Source of the DNA: Metallumcola ferriviriculae
Lineage (GTDB): Bacteria > Bacillota > JADQBR01
NCBI RefSeq assembly: GCF_035573695.1
Contig: NZ_CP121694.1
Span: forward strand, 3,604,001 to 3,668,000
Length of the DNA stretch: 64,000 nucleotides
Direction: 5' to 3'
In this document: in pieces, positions 55,796-64,000 of the stretch
How positions within the stretch are numbered: the stretch's first letter is position 1
How the letters are laid out: each line of letters opens with the position of its first letter
Translations under genes and position numbers: made by a program
Notes under the pieces: model-generated
Database searches by the model: none
Told to the model about the DNA's origin: nothing
The model's input: only the letters and a program-made list of their open reading frames with translations

Positions 55796-55854
55796 AATTA
55801 CACCTCTAATTCTTCCGTTATTTTTAGGTTCTTATCTAAAGACCTGAAAGTTTC

Positions 55855-56479
55855 TTAAAACAAGTTGATTATACATTCTCCTAGTACTTGTTCACCTAAT
55901 AATAAAGACAACCGGTCGCCATCTGATACCGGTCCCACCCCTTCCGGAGTCCCAGTAAATATTATGTCACCTTTTCCTAGACCAAAATGCTCTGCCGCAA
56001 AATCTATAATCGTCTGTAAGTTAAAAACCATATCTTGAATATTGCCCAACTGAACCTGTTGCCCGTTTCTTAAAAGAGCAAAATCTACTTTTTCACATCC
56101 TCAATCCCCGGGAACTCTATAAACTTACTTATTACCGCTGAATTAGGAAAGCCTTTGGCCATTGACCATGGGTATCCTTTTCTCTTCAATTCGTCTTGAA
56201 CATCCCTCAAAGTAAAGTCAATTCCTAGAGCCATGCCGCTAAGAAGTTTATCCACCCCTAAGCCTTCGTATATGGCCTATCTATTCGAATGACCAATTCA
56301 ACCTCAAAATGAACAGTTCCACGGCCCCCGGGAAGACTAATCTCCTGTCCATTGGCCTCCACCAATGCATGAGTAGGCTTGTTAAAGAAAAGTGGCGAAG
56401 AAGGGACAGCATTTTTTAGTTCTTTTGCATGGGAAACATAATTTCTGCCGACACAATAAATGTTTCTAATCGAATTCAT
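55855..56479 (-). pseudogene. Fumarylacetoacetate hydrolase family gene with two frameshifts
   Basis: Three frames are needed to read one FAH-family protein: residues from 56479 (IRNIYCVGRNYVSHAKELKNAVP ... FEVELVIRIDRPY), a shift near 56260, then a middle (EGLGVDKLLSGMALGIDFTLRDVQDELKRKGYPW ... FPGIEDVKK), a second shift near 56090, then the end (IQDMVFNLQTIIDF ... GDIIFTGTPEGVGPV). The metal ligand region (HFEVEL) and the TPEGVGP end motif survive. Start ATG has GAGAGGA ahead. Either the gene is dead or the sequence carries two errors. Confidence 0.8.
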
Positions 56480-56667
56480 AACAGTCGTCCTCTCATCTTT
56501 GGTAGCATTAAACGCAAGCAAAAATATATACACTCTACATCGTCAGCCTCGACCAGTTAAACAATATAATTCAGCCAAATTCTAAAACTAGGTTACTTCT
56601 GTTTCGTCATAAGTTTAGGAAACAATTTTGTTACATATATCAAAGGAACTGTATAAACTTTTAATAG

Positions 56668-57577
56668 TTATTTGCTTTTCGTAAGCAAATTTTCTAAAGC
56701 TAATTCAAGTGTAGGAAATAAAAATCCAAATCTTTCCTCCATTAATACTTTAGGCATAACCTGTTGACCTTCGAGAATAAGTTTACTTTTTTTGCCCAAG
56801 TGCCAATTTCATAATAAAGGAAGGCACAGGAAGCCAATGCGGTCGTTTTAATACGGACCCAATTATTTTGCCGAAACTTTTCATTCTTAAAGGTGCTGGT
56901 GAGGTTACATTAACAGGTCCATACAAATTATCATTTTCAATAGCAAATACGATAGCTCGTACGGCATCTAGGAAATGAACCCAAGAAACCCACTGTTCAC
57001 CTGCACCAACCGTACCACCAGCAAACAATTTATATGGCAAAGCCATAAGGGGGAGGGCACCACCTTCGTTACCAAGCACAACACCAAATCTCATAAAGAC
57101 AGTGCGCACCCCATATTCATTAGCTTTTTTAGCTTTGCTTTCCCAATCATTCACAGTTCTACCTAGAAAATCGTCTGCTGTCTCTTTTGAATCTTCCGTA
57201 TAAACCGCATCAAGCGATACTGGATAAATACCAATGGCACTGGCATTAATCAATACAGCAGGTTTTCGAGGTGATGCTGCAATTATTCTTAGTAACTCCT
57301 CTGTTGCTATCATCCGACTGTCATATATTTGTTTTTGGTGCTTCATAGTCCATCTACCCTGGTTTATTGAAACACCTGCCAAATTAACAAGCACATCAAC
57401 ATTTCCTAGTTCTTTTTCAGGATTATTACCTTCCTTGAGCCAATTAACATATAATACATCCTTCGATGAAATTTTGTCATTTCTAGTTAAGATGATAATT
57501 TCATGACCTTCCTCGATAAGTAAGTCAGCTAATTTTCTCCCGATAAACCCAGAACCACCAGCAATAACGATTTTCAT
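56668..57577 (-). pseudogene. TIGR01777-type NAD(P)-dependent epimerase, frameshifted in a poly-A run
   Basis: The 264-residue frame has the Rossmann start VIAGGSGFIGRKLADLL, the VLVNLAGVSINQGRW motif and WVSWVHFLDAVRAI. It ends early after LALGQKK. If one A is dropped from the seven-A run near 56792, the frame continues SKLILEGQQVMPKVLMEERF and ends ELALENLLTKSK at 56668, the normal C-terminus for this family at the normal distance. So a single-base insertion truncates about 35 residues. The family includes SulA-like/YfcH proteins of unknown substrate. Start: ATG 57577. Confidence 0.82.
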
Positions 57578-58160
57578 ATCTTCACCTCATCGGACAAATT
57601 ATTGTCAGGACAGTCTTTCAGTAGGTAACTGCGGTACAAGAATCTTCCGTCCACATCAAAAATTCCAACGAAAGCTATTAACTGAATATCTTCTATTATC
57701 AAACTGGCTAAGGCTGAAAATCGTAAATCCTAAGCCCTTGTCGGTGGACTTGACGGCGGCTAAATCATATTCGTTCCATCTGGACTACAACAAACGAAAT
57801 TTCCTGTCACAAGCGCAAAACTAATATTCTCCTAACAGGAAACGGTTCCTTAAGTGTCCAAGTACAACCCCGCTTAGCACTAGGGGTAAGTCGCTGTAAT
57901 ATCGAGGAAATGTCGGAGAATATATATACATGCCAGGTATGGTAGGTAAAATCAGAGATGGATAGCAATATACAGTGCTGGCAGTCCAACAGCTAGTAGT
58001 TTTATCCAGTCAATTTTCCATTTGCCTTGTTTTCTAAATGCACTAATAAAACTTGGCTATTCCTCCAAATAAGCTATTTTCACTGGTATATGTGATATTC
58101 CTCCTACTTCAAATTCCGCATCCACTCATCCAGCCATATTAAACTTGACAGGGCCTTTCA
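57578..58160. other. Gene-free stretch, probably decayed coding sequence
   Basis: No intact gene. On the minus strand, 57600-57780 reads as protein-like sequence only through stops (for example RWNEYDLAAVKSTDKGLG), hinting at a remnant. Nothing firm. Confidence 0.35.
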
Positions 58161-58720
58161 TTACCTCTCCCGAACAAGTGCCTTGCCAATTAAAATACCA
58201 AAAAGAATACCTACTAGCGGAAACGCCAACATAGCAGTTCCCCAAAGCTTTAAATCTACGCCAAATATTTTGGTAGCATAAGGGCTAACAAACAATATCC
58301 CTACACCCATCACTAAAACCGTAAGCAACAGTTGTCCCCAAGCAGGATTAAGCCCCTTATTAAACGGTGCTAACTCCAAAAGTAAGCCCGTGAGTACAAG
58401 AACCAACTACTGGAAAAGCACTTGTCATCACTTCATAGTTTAATGTAAATGTAGCTTTTCGGTACGGTATATAGTAGTAGATATACGCACTGCTTCCTAA
58501 TGCCACGATTATTAACCTCACTAGGTTTCCTGCGGCGTTACTGGAATTTGAGGTCCTCTGCCAAAAGCAAAATATTTAATCCTCTCATCCTCAATTATAC
58601 CGCCAATGATAAATTGTTCTTTACCCTTTTCATTGCTACTAAATATTCCTGCAACATTAAACGGCTGGTATTCTTCGACGGGGTAACCGTATGAACTACT
58701 TCCAGCATGCCAAAAACCCC
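58161..58720 (-). pseudogene. Decayed membrane protein gene, at least two frameshifts
   Basis: From about 58720 three segments in different frames join into one protein: SSYGYPVEEYQPFNVAGIF ... GPQIPVTPQET, then (shift near 58530) LVRLIIVALGSSAYIYYYIPYRKATF, then (shift near 58410) VLVLTGLLLELAPFNKG ... LGTAMLAFPLVGILFG. The last part has three hydrophobic helices. The first part has no usable start. I do not recognise the parent family. Confidence 0.6.
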
Positions 58721-58731
58721 CCAGCTTCCTT

Positions 58732-58977
58732 TTTAACCCTGTAACGCCGAAAGTACTTTTTTCTGTTCATATTTTCCATATTGATCCTTTAATAAAACAT
58801 TTCAAAGAAGCAATATCAATTAACCTTGATAATACAGAAAAGTTAATTTTAAAAAAGTTGGTAGAAAGGCTTAGACACTCAAGAAAATTCTTTAGAAAAG
58901 AGATACAAGAATATTCTATGTTGTCTAATAAAATACTGTATTTAAGTATTCTCCGTGATTTGACAAAAGAAGAATAA
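58732..58977 (+). pseudogene. Orphan C-terminal coding fragment
   Basis: A plus-strand frame without start codon reads FSVHIFHIDPLIKHFKEAIS and continues as charged helices (TEKLILKKLVERLRHSRKFFRKEI) to a stop at 58975. The helix-rich end resembles a regulator or coiled-coil tail. No ribosome site or promoter; likely a remnant. Confidence 0.35.
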
Positions 58978-59088
58978 ACAACCTCAGGGAACCAAGCATT
59001 TGACTTCTTTAAAGCTTCTGACTGTTCCGCCCCTCTGTGCTTCGTTCTTTAGCATTTTCCCAGCCCCAAATTTTTTGGGGCCCTAACT

Positions 59089-59267
59089 ATGTAAAACGAA
59101 AAAAAAGTCTTTCCACGCCCATCCCCCGAAACCCCCGCCACTAAAGCATCCCATCTTTTACCAGTAAATAAAGTTTTTCCATGAATGGACTGTATCTGAA
59201 AACCACCACAACTCTTTTCACAATTTTTTCCCACCAAACACCACGAAAATGAAAAAAAAGTCTTTCC
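59089..59267 (-). repeat. Three dispersed copies of a GGAAA-x-ACTTT-(A/T)TTT motif (minus strand)
   Basis: On the minus strand GGAAAGACTTTTTTTT ends at 59114 and at 59267, and GGAAAAACTTTATTT ends at 59180. They are the same word as the tandem units at 59471-59550 but in opposite orientation, about 300 bases away. Confidence 0.6.
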
Positions 59268-59360
59268 AAAACTGTTTTCTCAAATTTCTTCTATACAAAA
59301 CTCCCCAAAAAGCCTGATACTACTGGCTTTAAGCCTTCCCCCTACTACCCATACAGTAAA

Positions 59361-59410
59361 AAATAAGGGTCAAAGTGAGTCTAAAGCTAAATCACTCTGG
59401 GCCCTTATTT
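59361..59410. terminator. Bidirectional hairpin upstream of the recombinase repeats
   Basis: AAATAAGGG (59361-59369) pairs with CCCTTATTT (59402-59410), with an inner AGTGA/TCACT pair. It separates the minus- and plus-oriented motif copies. Confidence 0.65.
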
Positions 59411-59470
59411 GTCAAGGTTTATGGTGTGTTTGGCGCTGCCGTATGAAGTTTTCACTATTACCTTCCCAAT

Positions 59471-59550
59471 GGAAACACTTTATTTGCTTTGGAAAAACTT
59501 TATTTGCTTATGGAAAGGGTTTTTTTTCGGTGGAAAGGGTTTATTTGAAT
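59471..59550 (+). repeat. Four tandem 20/21-bp repeats before the recombinase
   Basis: Units begin with GGAAA at 59471, 59491, 59512 and 59532 (spacing 20, 21, 20). Consensus GGAAAnnnTTTATTTGCTT; the first two differ at one base in the core. The period of two helical turns puts all copies on the same DNA face. The last copy overlaps the ribosome site and start of the recombinase. Confidence 0.8.
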
Positions 59551-60231
59551 TTTACATCTTACATGAAGACTGTTAAGAATTATCAGCCCCGCAGCTTTAA
59601 TGCGAAGCTGGCTGCCTTAATCAAGCTGAATGAATTTCTAGTATCACAGGGCATCCAGACTGATACAGTCGTTTCCCAGAAAGATAAGATTAAACTACAT
59701 GATCAGGTGAGTCCCACTGAAGTCATAAAGAAAGATGTGGATCAATTCAGGCAGGTGCTTCTTGAGAAAGAGGGGCGAAAGTTTTATACAATAGCCACGC
59801 TTCTGGCCTACTGCGGCCTAAGAGTTTCCGAATGCCTCAACATCAAAAAAGCAGATCTCGATTTCAAGACCAGGGAGCTGGTAGTGAGCGGCAAAGGAGA
59901 AAAACGGCGGGTGATTTATATGGGCGATAAAATAACTGCTGCATTAAGAGAATATCGGGCAGCAGTTGAAATTGCCGAAAATGACTATATTTTTAAAGGT
60001 GATAGAAATAGCAAAAGGATGAATAGAAGTTATATCAGCCGTATTTTCTCAAAGCATTCAGATACAATTACCCCACACCAACTGCGACATTTCTTTTGCT
60101 CACATGCTCTAGAAAATGTGTTTCAAATTTCCGAGGTAGCGGCGATTGCTGGCCATAGCAATATTGCAACTACATCAACATACCTGCACTGGACAAAGAA
60201 ACAGGTTCGGGAGAAGATGAATTCTTTATGA
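59545..60231 (+). CDS. Tyrosine recombinase/integrase
   Basis: 228 residues from a TTG at 59545, with GGAAAGGG ahead; the longest frame (ATG 59443) would translate the tandem repeats. N-terminal core-binding domain (about 1-95), then a catalytic domain with the first Arg in CGLRVSECL, a Lys in GKGEKRRV, HQLRHFFCSH (HxxR), the second His in GHSNIATTSTYLHW and the nucleophile Tyr in that stretch. All R-K-H-R-H-Y residues are present, so it should be active. The N-terminus is slightly shorter than usual in XerC/D. No partner excision gene nearby. Confidence 0.88.
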   Translation: MNFTSYMKTVKNYQPRSFNAKLAALIKLNEFLVSQGIQTDTVVSQKDKIKLHDQVSPTEVIKKDVDQFRQVLLEKEGRKFYTIATLLAYCGLRVSECLNIKKADLDFKTRELVVSGKGEKRRVIYMGDKITAALREYRAAVEIAENDYIFKGDRNSKRMNRSYISRIFSKHSDTITPHQLRHFFCSHALENVFQISEVAAIAGHSNIATTSTYLHWTKKQVREKMNSL

Positions 60232-60375
60232 TTTGGGGTCAACTTAGTCTTTTAAAGCTAAATTTTCTTATGCCGTTCCATGTGATAAATGCGACATAGC
60301 AGCGCAAATAAATTCATCCCTATCTTGCTGATTAATAAATTATTAAAATGGAACAATATCTCTAGAGGTGATTTT

Positions 60376-60855
60376 ATGTTCCAACCAGCGCTAGTATCTT
60401 TTTATAAAGCTGTATTATTCGGTATCGCTACTATATTATTAATACCGAAAGAGAAGTATAAAAAGTTCCTTATATATGGCTTTTTGCTTGGAGCAGTCGG
60501 GGATGTCTTAATAGTTACATTAGTTGGGGGACTATTGGGTCTTATTAAATATCAGAATACAGGTCCCTTTAATATTTTAGGATTATTTTCTTTCTGGACA
60601 CCGCTAGCCTGGATGTTTACATTAATGCTATTTTTATATTTCTTACCAGTTAGAATAGTTTTTTATCATGTATACATTGTTGGGTTTGCACTCTTTGGTT
60701 TTATGGTCGGTTTAGTCCTGCAGCACCTTGGAACTTTTCAATATGTGGGGAATTATATTTATTTTGCTCCGATTACTTTTATAACCTGGTTTTTCCTTTC
60801 TGCATGGCTGTATCGTAGGAGCGAAAATATTGCTCTGCTAAACAAAATTAAATAA
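60376..60855 (+). CDS. Polytopic membrane protein, possibly CBO0543-like
   Basis: 159 residues from the ATG at 60376 with AGAGGTG ahead (longer frame to 60289 lacks a site). Five hydrophobic helices, Trp/Phe-rich, basic C-terminus (YRRSENIALLNKIK). The topology is like the CBO0543 group of small Firmicute membrane proteins. Function unknown. It precedes a DUF3231 gene by 46 bases. Confidence 0.65.
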   Translation: MFQPALVSFYKAVLFGIATILLIPKEKYKKFLIYGFLLGAVGDVLIVTLVGGLLGLIKYQNTGPFNILGLFSFWTPLAWMFTLMLFLYFLPVRIVFYHVYIVGFALFGFMVGLVLQHLGTFQYVGNYIYFAPITFITWFFLSAWLYRRSENIALLNKIK

Positions 60856-60901
60856 CTTGTGAACCTATAAAGCTAAAAAACACAAAGAAAGGAGACATAA
60901 C

Positions 60902-61879
60902 ATGGTACTTGGCATAAAGCAAACAAAATCTAAAACACAGGCAATGATTAATGTTGCTGAGGCAAACAACCTCTGGGACCTGACAATAACAAAACACAAG
61001 GGAATTGACAGAGCTTTAATCTGGTTAACATATGCTAAAGACCCAGATTTAAGAGTAATAATCCAGCAAGCTATAAATAAATCTAAAAAGCAAGTAAAAT
61101 CCCTAGAAAACGAACTAAACAAGTTCTCCATTTTAGGCCCTAAACAAAGCAGGGTTAAAATGAATGTCTCCGCTAACTCCGAATTACTCTTAGACCAGGA
61201 TATAGGAGGTTATTTGCTGCTTGCAATACAAGAAGAAATTGAACTTTTATTTAGAGCTTTTCGTACTTCAACTACCAACGATGCAATTAGGGCGTTATTT
61301 GTGAAATTTCTAACAGAAGCGATTTCCGATTTGGATAATACAGTTAAATACCTTAAGCTTAAAGGATGGGTTGAATCTTCACCTTTATATCCTAATATCC
61401 CTAATGAAACCACAGAACAGATTAATGCTGCTGAAACATTTCATTTATGGGATCACTTAACTTTTCGTTACGATAACATCTACCAGACCCAATTTTGGTA
61501 CGAGCTTGCTAAGGACTCTGATTTAAAGTTACTTTTACAAAAAGGACTGCAAGATAACTTAAAAAAACAAGCAAAGAAACTGGAAGACGAACTTGTCAAG
61601 TTTGGTATCCCTATACCCAAACGGCCGCCTGATGCTATCCCTACTCCACCGAGGCAGTCCATTACAGATGACTATATTTTCAGGTCACTTTTTTCGGGCA
61701 TAATAGGGGCAGCCTGGTTGCATGCCCTTGCACTAAAACAATGTACAACCAATGATAGAATAAGGCAGATCTTTAAAGATCTGCTGGTGCAGGAAATCAA
61801 TATATTAAATAAGATGATCTTATACGGTAAAACAAAGGGGTTTTTTGAAGTAGTGCCGCAGTTCTCACCAACCCTTTAA
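60902..61879 (+). CDS. DUF3231 family protein, subtype B (two tandem domains)
   Basis: 325 residues; ATG with AAAGGAGA ahead. Two domains (about 15-160 and 172-320). The first ends KYLKLKGWVESSPLYPNIP, the second YGKTKGFFEVVPQF. It has AEANNLWD, TYAKDPDLRV, TSTTNDAIRALF and AETFHLWDHLTFRYDN with KDSDLK and CTTNDRIRQIF. It resembles the partial gene at the right edge more than its A-type neighbours, so two subtypes exist here. Unknown role, likely spore related. Confidence 0.85.
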   Translation: MVLGIKQTKSKTQAMINVAEANNLWDLTITKHKGIDRALIWLTYAKDPDLRVIIQQAINKSKKQVKSLENELNKFSILGPKQSRVKMNVSANSELLLDQDIGGYLLLAIQEEIELLFRAFRTSTTNDAIRALFVKFLTEAISDLDNTVKYLKLKGWVESSPLYPNIPNETTEQINAAETFHLWDHLTFRYDNIYQTQFWYELAKDSDLKLLLQKGLQDNLKKQAKKLEDELVKFGIPIPKRPPDAIPTPPRQSITDDYIFRSLFSGIIGAAWLHALALKQCTTNDRIRQIFKDLLVQEINILNKMILYGKTKGFFEVVPQFSPTL

Positions 61880-61948
61880 AGGTTTTAATAACAATTACTT
61901 ACCAGGAAAAACTACAGTACTACTGTTTTTAAAGGAGTTGAAAACCAG

Positions 61949-62917
61949 ATGGGCATTTCAATATTCAAAACTTCTAGAGGTGTATAACAAATAAATACTG
62001 CAGAAGCGTTCAGTGTCTGGAATTTGTTGCGGGAAAGATATATTAGTCTTCAAGCAAACCAGGTGATGAGTAATTTTATCCATGACCGTGATTTATTAAT
62101 TTTATTAGATAGTAATCTAAACGACTTTAAGAAGCAAATTAAGGTTATGGAGAATATGGCAAAGAAATTTAAACTTAAAGTGCCGTCCCGACCTCCAAGC
62201 GATTTTAAAATATCGCAAAAGATTAATGAAATATCGGACAAAATGATCTATAAAATTATGTATAATGATTTTTTAGCCCAAATGCAGGGACTAATTCGTG
62301 CCATTCGTACCTCTACAACAAATGATGATTTGAGAAATGTCTTTATGAAATTTTACTTAGGTCATCTTGAAAACTTCGTGGATTGGTTTAAATTTGGAAA
62401 ACTTAAAGGATGGGCTGACATAGCACCTGCTTTTATAACTTTTAAGGCGGTGGAAGCAGAGAAACTTTCCGTTAATGAAGCAGACCATCTCTGGAACCAT
62501 ATTACTCAAAGGTATGACAATCTGCAGCAGACCCAGTTTTACCTGACATTTATACATGACCCAGATTTTAAGGTTATAGTTCAGCAGGGACAAATGGTGT
62601 TACAACAGCAAATCGAAAGGTTAGAAAAAGAAGCTAACCATTTTGAGGTTCCGTTACCCGAAAGACCGCCCGCTATAATGGAGTCCCCCGTTGACCCAGA
62701 AATTGTTGAGGACAGATATATGTATAGAATTGTTTTAAAAGGTATGCAGGCAGCTATTGAACTACACTCTACAGCAGCGGTGGAAACTACTCGTAATGAC
62801 AAGCTAAGAGGTTTATTTGTGGGTTTACTTAAGAAAGAATTAACCTCATTTGACAAGTTTCTTAAATTCGGTAAAGCAAAAGGATGGACTAAAGTTGAGC
62901 CGATGTATAAGTTCTAA
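61949..62917 (+). pseudogene. DUF3231 subtype A gene with an in-frame TAA at codon 13
   Basis: The frame begins at ATG 61949 with AAAGGAG ahead (GISIFKTSRGV then TAA at 61985-61987, then QINTAEAFSVWNLL...). The start region matches the intact subtype A protein at 45647 (NISVFKSSN...). After the stop the frame is open for 310 codons with both domains intact. So either a nonsense mutation kills it or translation restarts at an internal TTG (62024). Other DUF3231 marks: FIHDRDLL, TSTTNDDLRN, KFGKLKGW, EADHLWNHITQRYDN, TTRNDKLRGLF, KFGKAKGW. Confidence 0.8.
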
Positions 62918-62954
62918 CCCCATACCCAATGGTCTAATCTCGTATCTAAAAGTC

Positions 62955-62987
62955 AAACGCAGTAACCGTTACGGTAGCTGCGTTTTT
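62955..62987. terminator. Terminator between the converging DUF3231 genes
   Basis: AAACGCAG (62955-62962) pairs with CTGCGTTT (62978-62985), with inner ACCGT/ACGGT pairing; T-run of five on the plus strand. Confidence 0.8.
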
Positions 62988-63025
62988 CATTGGGTTAATG
63001 TGTTTTACAAATCTATTATAGAAAA

Positions 63026-64000
63026 TTATTGAGATGTCCCGTATTTAGGTGCTTTGTTTATCCACCCCTTGAGCTTGCCAAACTTGACAAAGTCATCAAA
63101 TAAATTCACTTCTTTAAGAAGTAATTGTGAAAATAGTTTTCTTAACCTGTCGTTAGTTACAGACTGTTTCAATGCTAGGGCATGAAAAGTTTGTGCTCCT
63201 TGAATACCCATCAGAACCTCTCTGTACATAAAGTCATCTTCCAGGATTTCCGTGTTTTGAGTTGGTGGTCTAACTTGAGGAGGTTTTACGGGTAGGGGAA
63301 GACCATACCGCCTCACTTCATTTTCCAGCATATTGACTTGGCCATTTAGCTCCTTCATGCCTCTATCAAGAATAACCTTGAATTCAGCATCATGGGCAAA
63401 AGTAAGAAACTTATATGTTTTCCGAACCGTATCATACCTAAAGGTGAGGTGGTCCCATAGGTGATAGGCTTCCGCAGTGTCTATTTCTTCCGTACCCTGC
63501 GGCACACCGTTATACAACGGAGGTGTGGAAATCCACCCTTTCAGCTTTACATATTTTGCAGTCTTATCAATCTTAGGAATATCCTTTTTTAAAAGCATCA
63601 AAAGCGTGTCATAAACCAAGTCGTTAGTTGTACTGGTTCTCATTGCTCTTAAAAGCATTTCAACGAACTCCTGCCATAGTGCAAACATCTGCATCCCAAT
63701 AAACTGATCCGACTGAATTTCGGAATTTGCGCCAGAACGAATATCAATTACATGATTATCTGGACCCTTGATACCAAACTGCTCTAATCTATGTTCCATC
63801 AGTTTAATATCACTTTCAAAGTCTTCTATAGTAATTTTAAGCTGAGCTTTAAGGTCTAAATCATGGGCAAGACTGTCCCACATCTGCAACCGCTGGTGTG
63901 CTAGATATTTAGCTGTTAAAATGCTCCATAGACTGAAAGCTTCAGAAATATCAATTTCGGAACGCTTTGCATTTGTTTTAGGGTTTTTAGATAGTATTTC
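63026..64000 (-). CDS. DUF3231 family protein, subtype B, cut by window end
   Basis: The frame is open to the window edge; the reading before the first internal ATG (SEIDISEAFSLWSILTAKYLAHQRLQMWD) matches the start of the 60902 protein, so only about 10 residues and the start are missing. Two domains; the first ends KYVKLKGWISTPPLYNGVP, the second KFGKLKGWINKAPKYG. It also has TSTTNDLVYD, AEAYHLWDHLTFRYD, FAHDAEFK and VTNDRLRKLF. Faces the 61949 gene across a shared terminator. Confidence 0.85.
   Translation of the reverse strand, partial: EILSKNPKTNAKRSEIDISEAFSLWSILTAKYLAHQRLQMWDSLAHDLDLKAQLKITIEDFESDIKLMEHRLEQFGIKGPDNHVIDIRSGANSEIQSDQFIGMQMFALWQEFVEMLLRAMRTSTTNDLVYDTLLMLLKKDIPKIDKTAKYVKLKGWISTPPLYNGVPQGTEEIDTAEAYHLWDHLTFRYDTVRKTYKFLTFAHDAEFKVILDRGMKELNGQVNMLENEVRRYGLPLPVKPPQVRPPTQNTEILEDDFMYREVLMGIQGAQTFHALALKQSVTNDRLRKLFSQLLLKEVNLFDDFVKFGKLKGWINKAPKYGTSQ

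Noticed and set aside
56783-56800. Programmed -1 frameshift at A AAA AAG in the epimerase
   Set aside because: The heptamer is canonical, but the coding continuation lies in the other alternative frame (equivalent to one extra A), so a -1 slip would not restore the protein.
57807-57989. 60-codon minus-strand frame in the decay zone
   Set aside because: No ribosome site, no recognisable motif and low-complexity composition.
59049-59237. 62-codon minus-strand frame with GKTLF/GKTFF repeats
   Set aside because: The repeated residues come from the GGAAA-ACTTT motif copies; no ribosome site.
59471-59550. CRISPR array
   Set aside because: The units follow one another without unique spacers of fixed length, and no cas gene is present.

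Overview
The window looks like chromosome of an anaerobic, endospore-forming Gram-positive bacterium of the Clostridia (Peptococcaceae / Desulfotomaculum-like, a lineage-level inference). Pointers are the DUF3231 proteins, a DacF-type carboxypeptidase, VanW and KamA proteins, low-GC style AGGAGG ribosome sites with many GTG/TTG starts, and two six-haem c-type cytochromes of the kind seen in metal- or sulfur-respiring Clostridia. No rRNA, tRNA or CRISPR array was seen.

Layout. (1) 1-11.6 kb, all minus strand: the N-terminal part of an M1-type peptidase, a membrane protein, then a complete Tad/Flp type IVb pilus locus (flp, prepilin peptidase, tadE, tadG-like, cpaB, response-regulator/MinD fusion, tadA, tadB, tadC, DUF192), preceded by a DegS/DegU-like two-component pair. 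(2) 11.8-19.3 kb: a soluble chemoreceptor-like protein, a GIY-YIG protein, a nucleobase permease, an RCC1-repeat/six-haem cytochrome fusion, a small membrane protein and a KamA radical-SAM enzyme with a near-consensus promoter. (3) 19.4-25.2 kb: 5-oxoproline (pyroglutamate) use, with pxpB-pxpC on the plus strand facing a dctP-dctQ-dctM-pxpA TRAP transporter operon. (4) 25.4-28.8 kb: two identical 1,716-bp insertion sequences head to tail, separated by one 11-bp direct repeat. (5) 28.85-34 kb: pyruvoyl arginine decarboxylase, EamA, VanW, a glutamine-rich small protein and an ADP-forming acyl-CoA synthetase. (6) 34.2-42.2 kb: a diguanylate cyclase, a complete branched-chain amino acid type ABC transporter (livF-G-M-H plus binding protein) and a six-haem lipoprotein cytochrome. 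(7) 42.4-55.5 kb: a second NarL-type two-component pair, an amidohydrolase, a DUF3231 protein with a ferritin-like neighbour, DacF, a PAS/GAF/HD-GYP protein, an MFS carrier, a second diguanylate cyclase, a TagO/WecA-type enzyme and a 37-residue membrane peptide. (8) 55.5-59 kb: a decay zone with at least four broken genes. (9) 59-64 kb: a tyrosine recombinase preceded by four 20/21-bp tandem repeats, a small membrane protein, and three more DUF3231 genes (one with an in-frame stop, one cut by the window end).

Themes: secreted pilus and c-di-GMP functions (two GGDEF proteins, one HD-GYP protein), extracellular electron transfer candidates, and amino-acid-derived carbon and nitrogen use. The least explained parts are the DUF3231 family cluster, the RCC1-cytochrome fusion, and the repeat array in front of the recombinase. 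Start sites given here often differ from the longest ORF; I moved them where a ribosome-binding site clearly decides the start.
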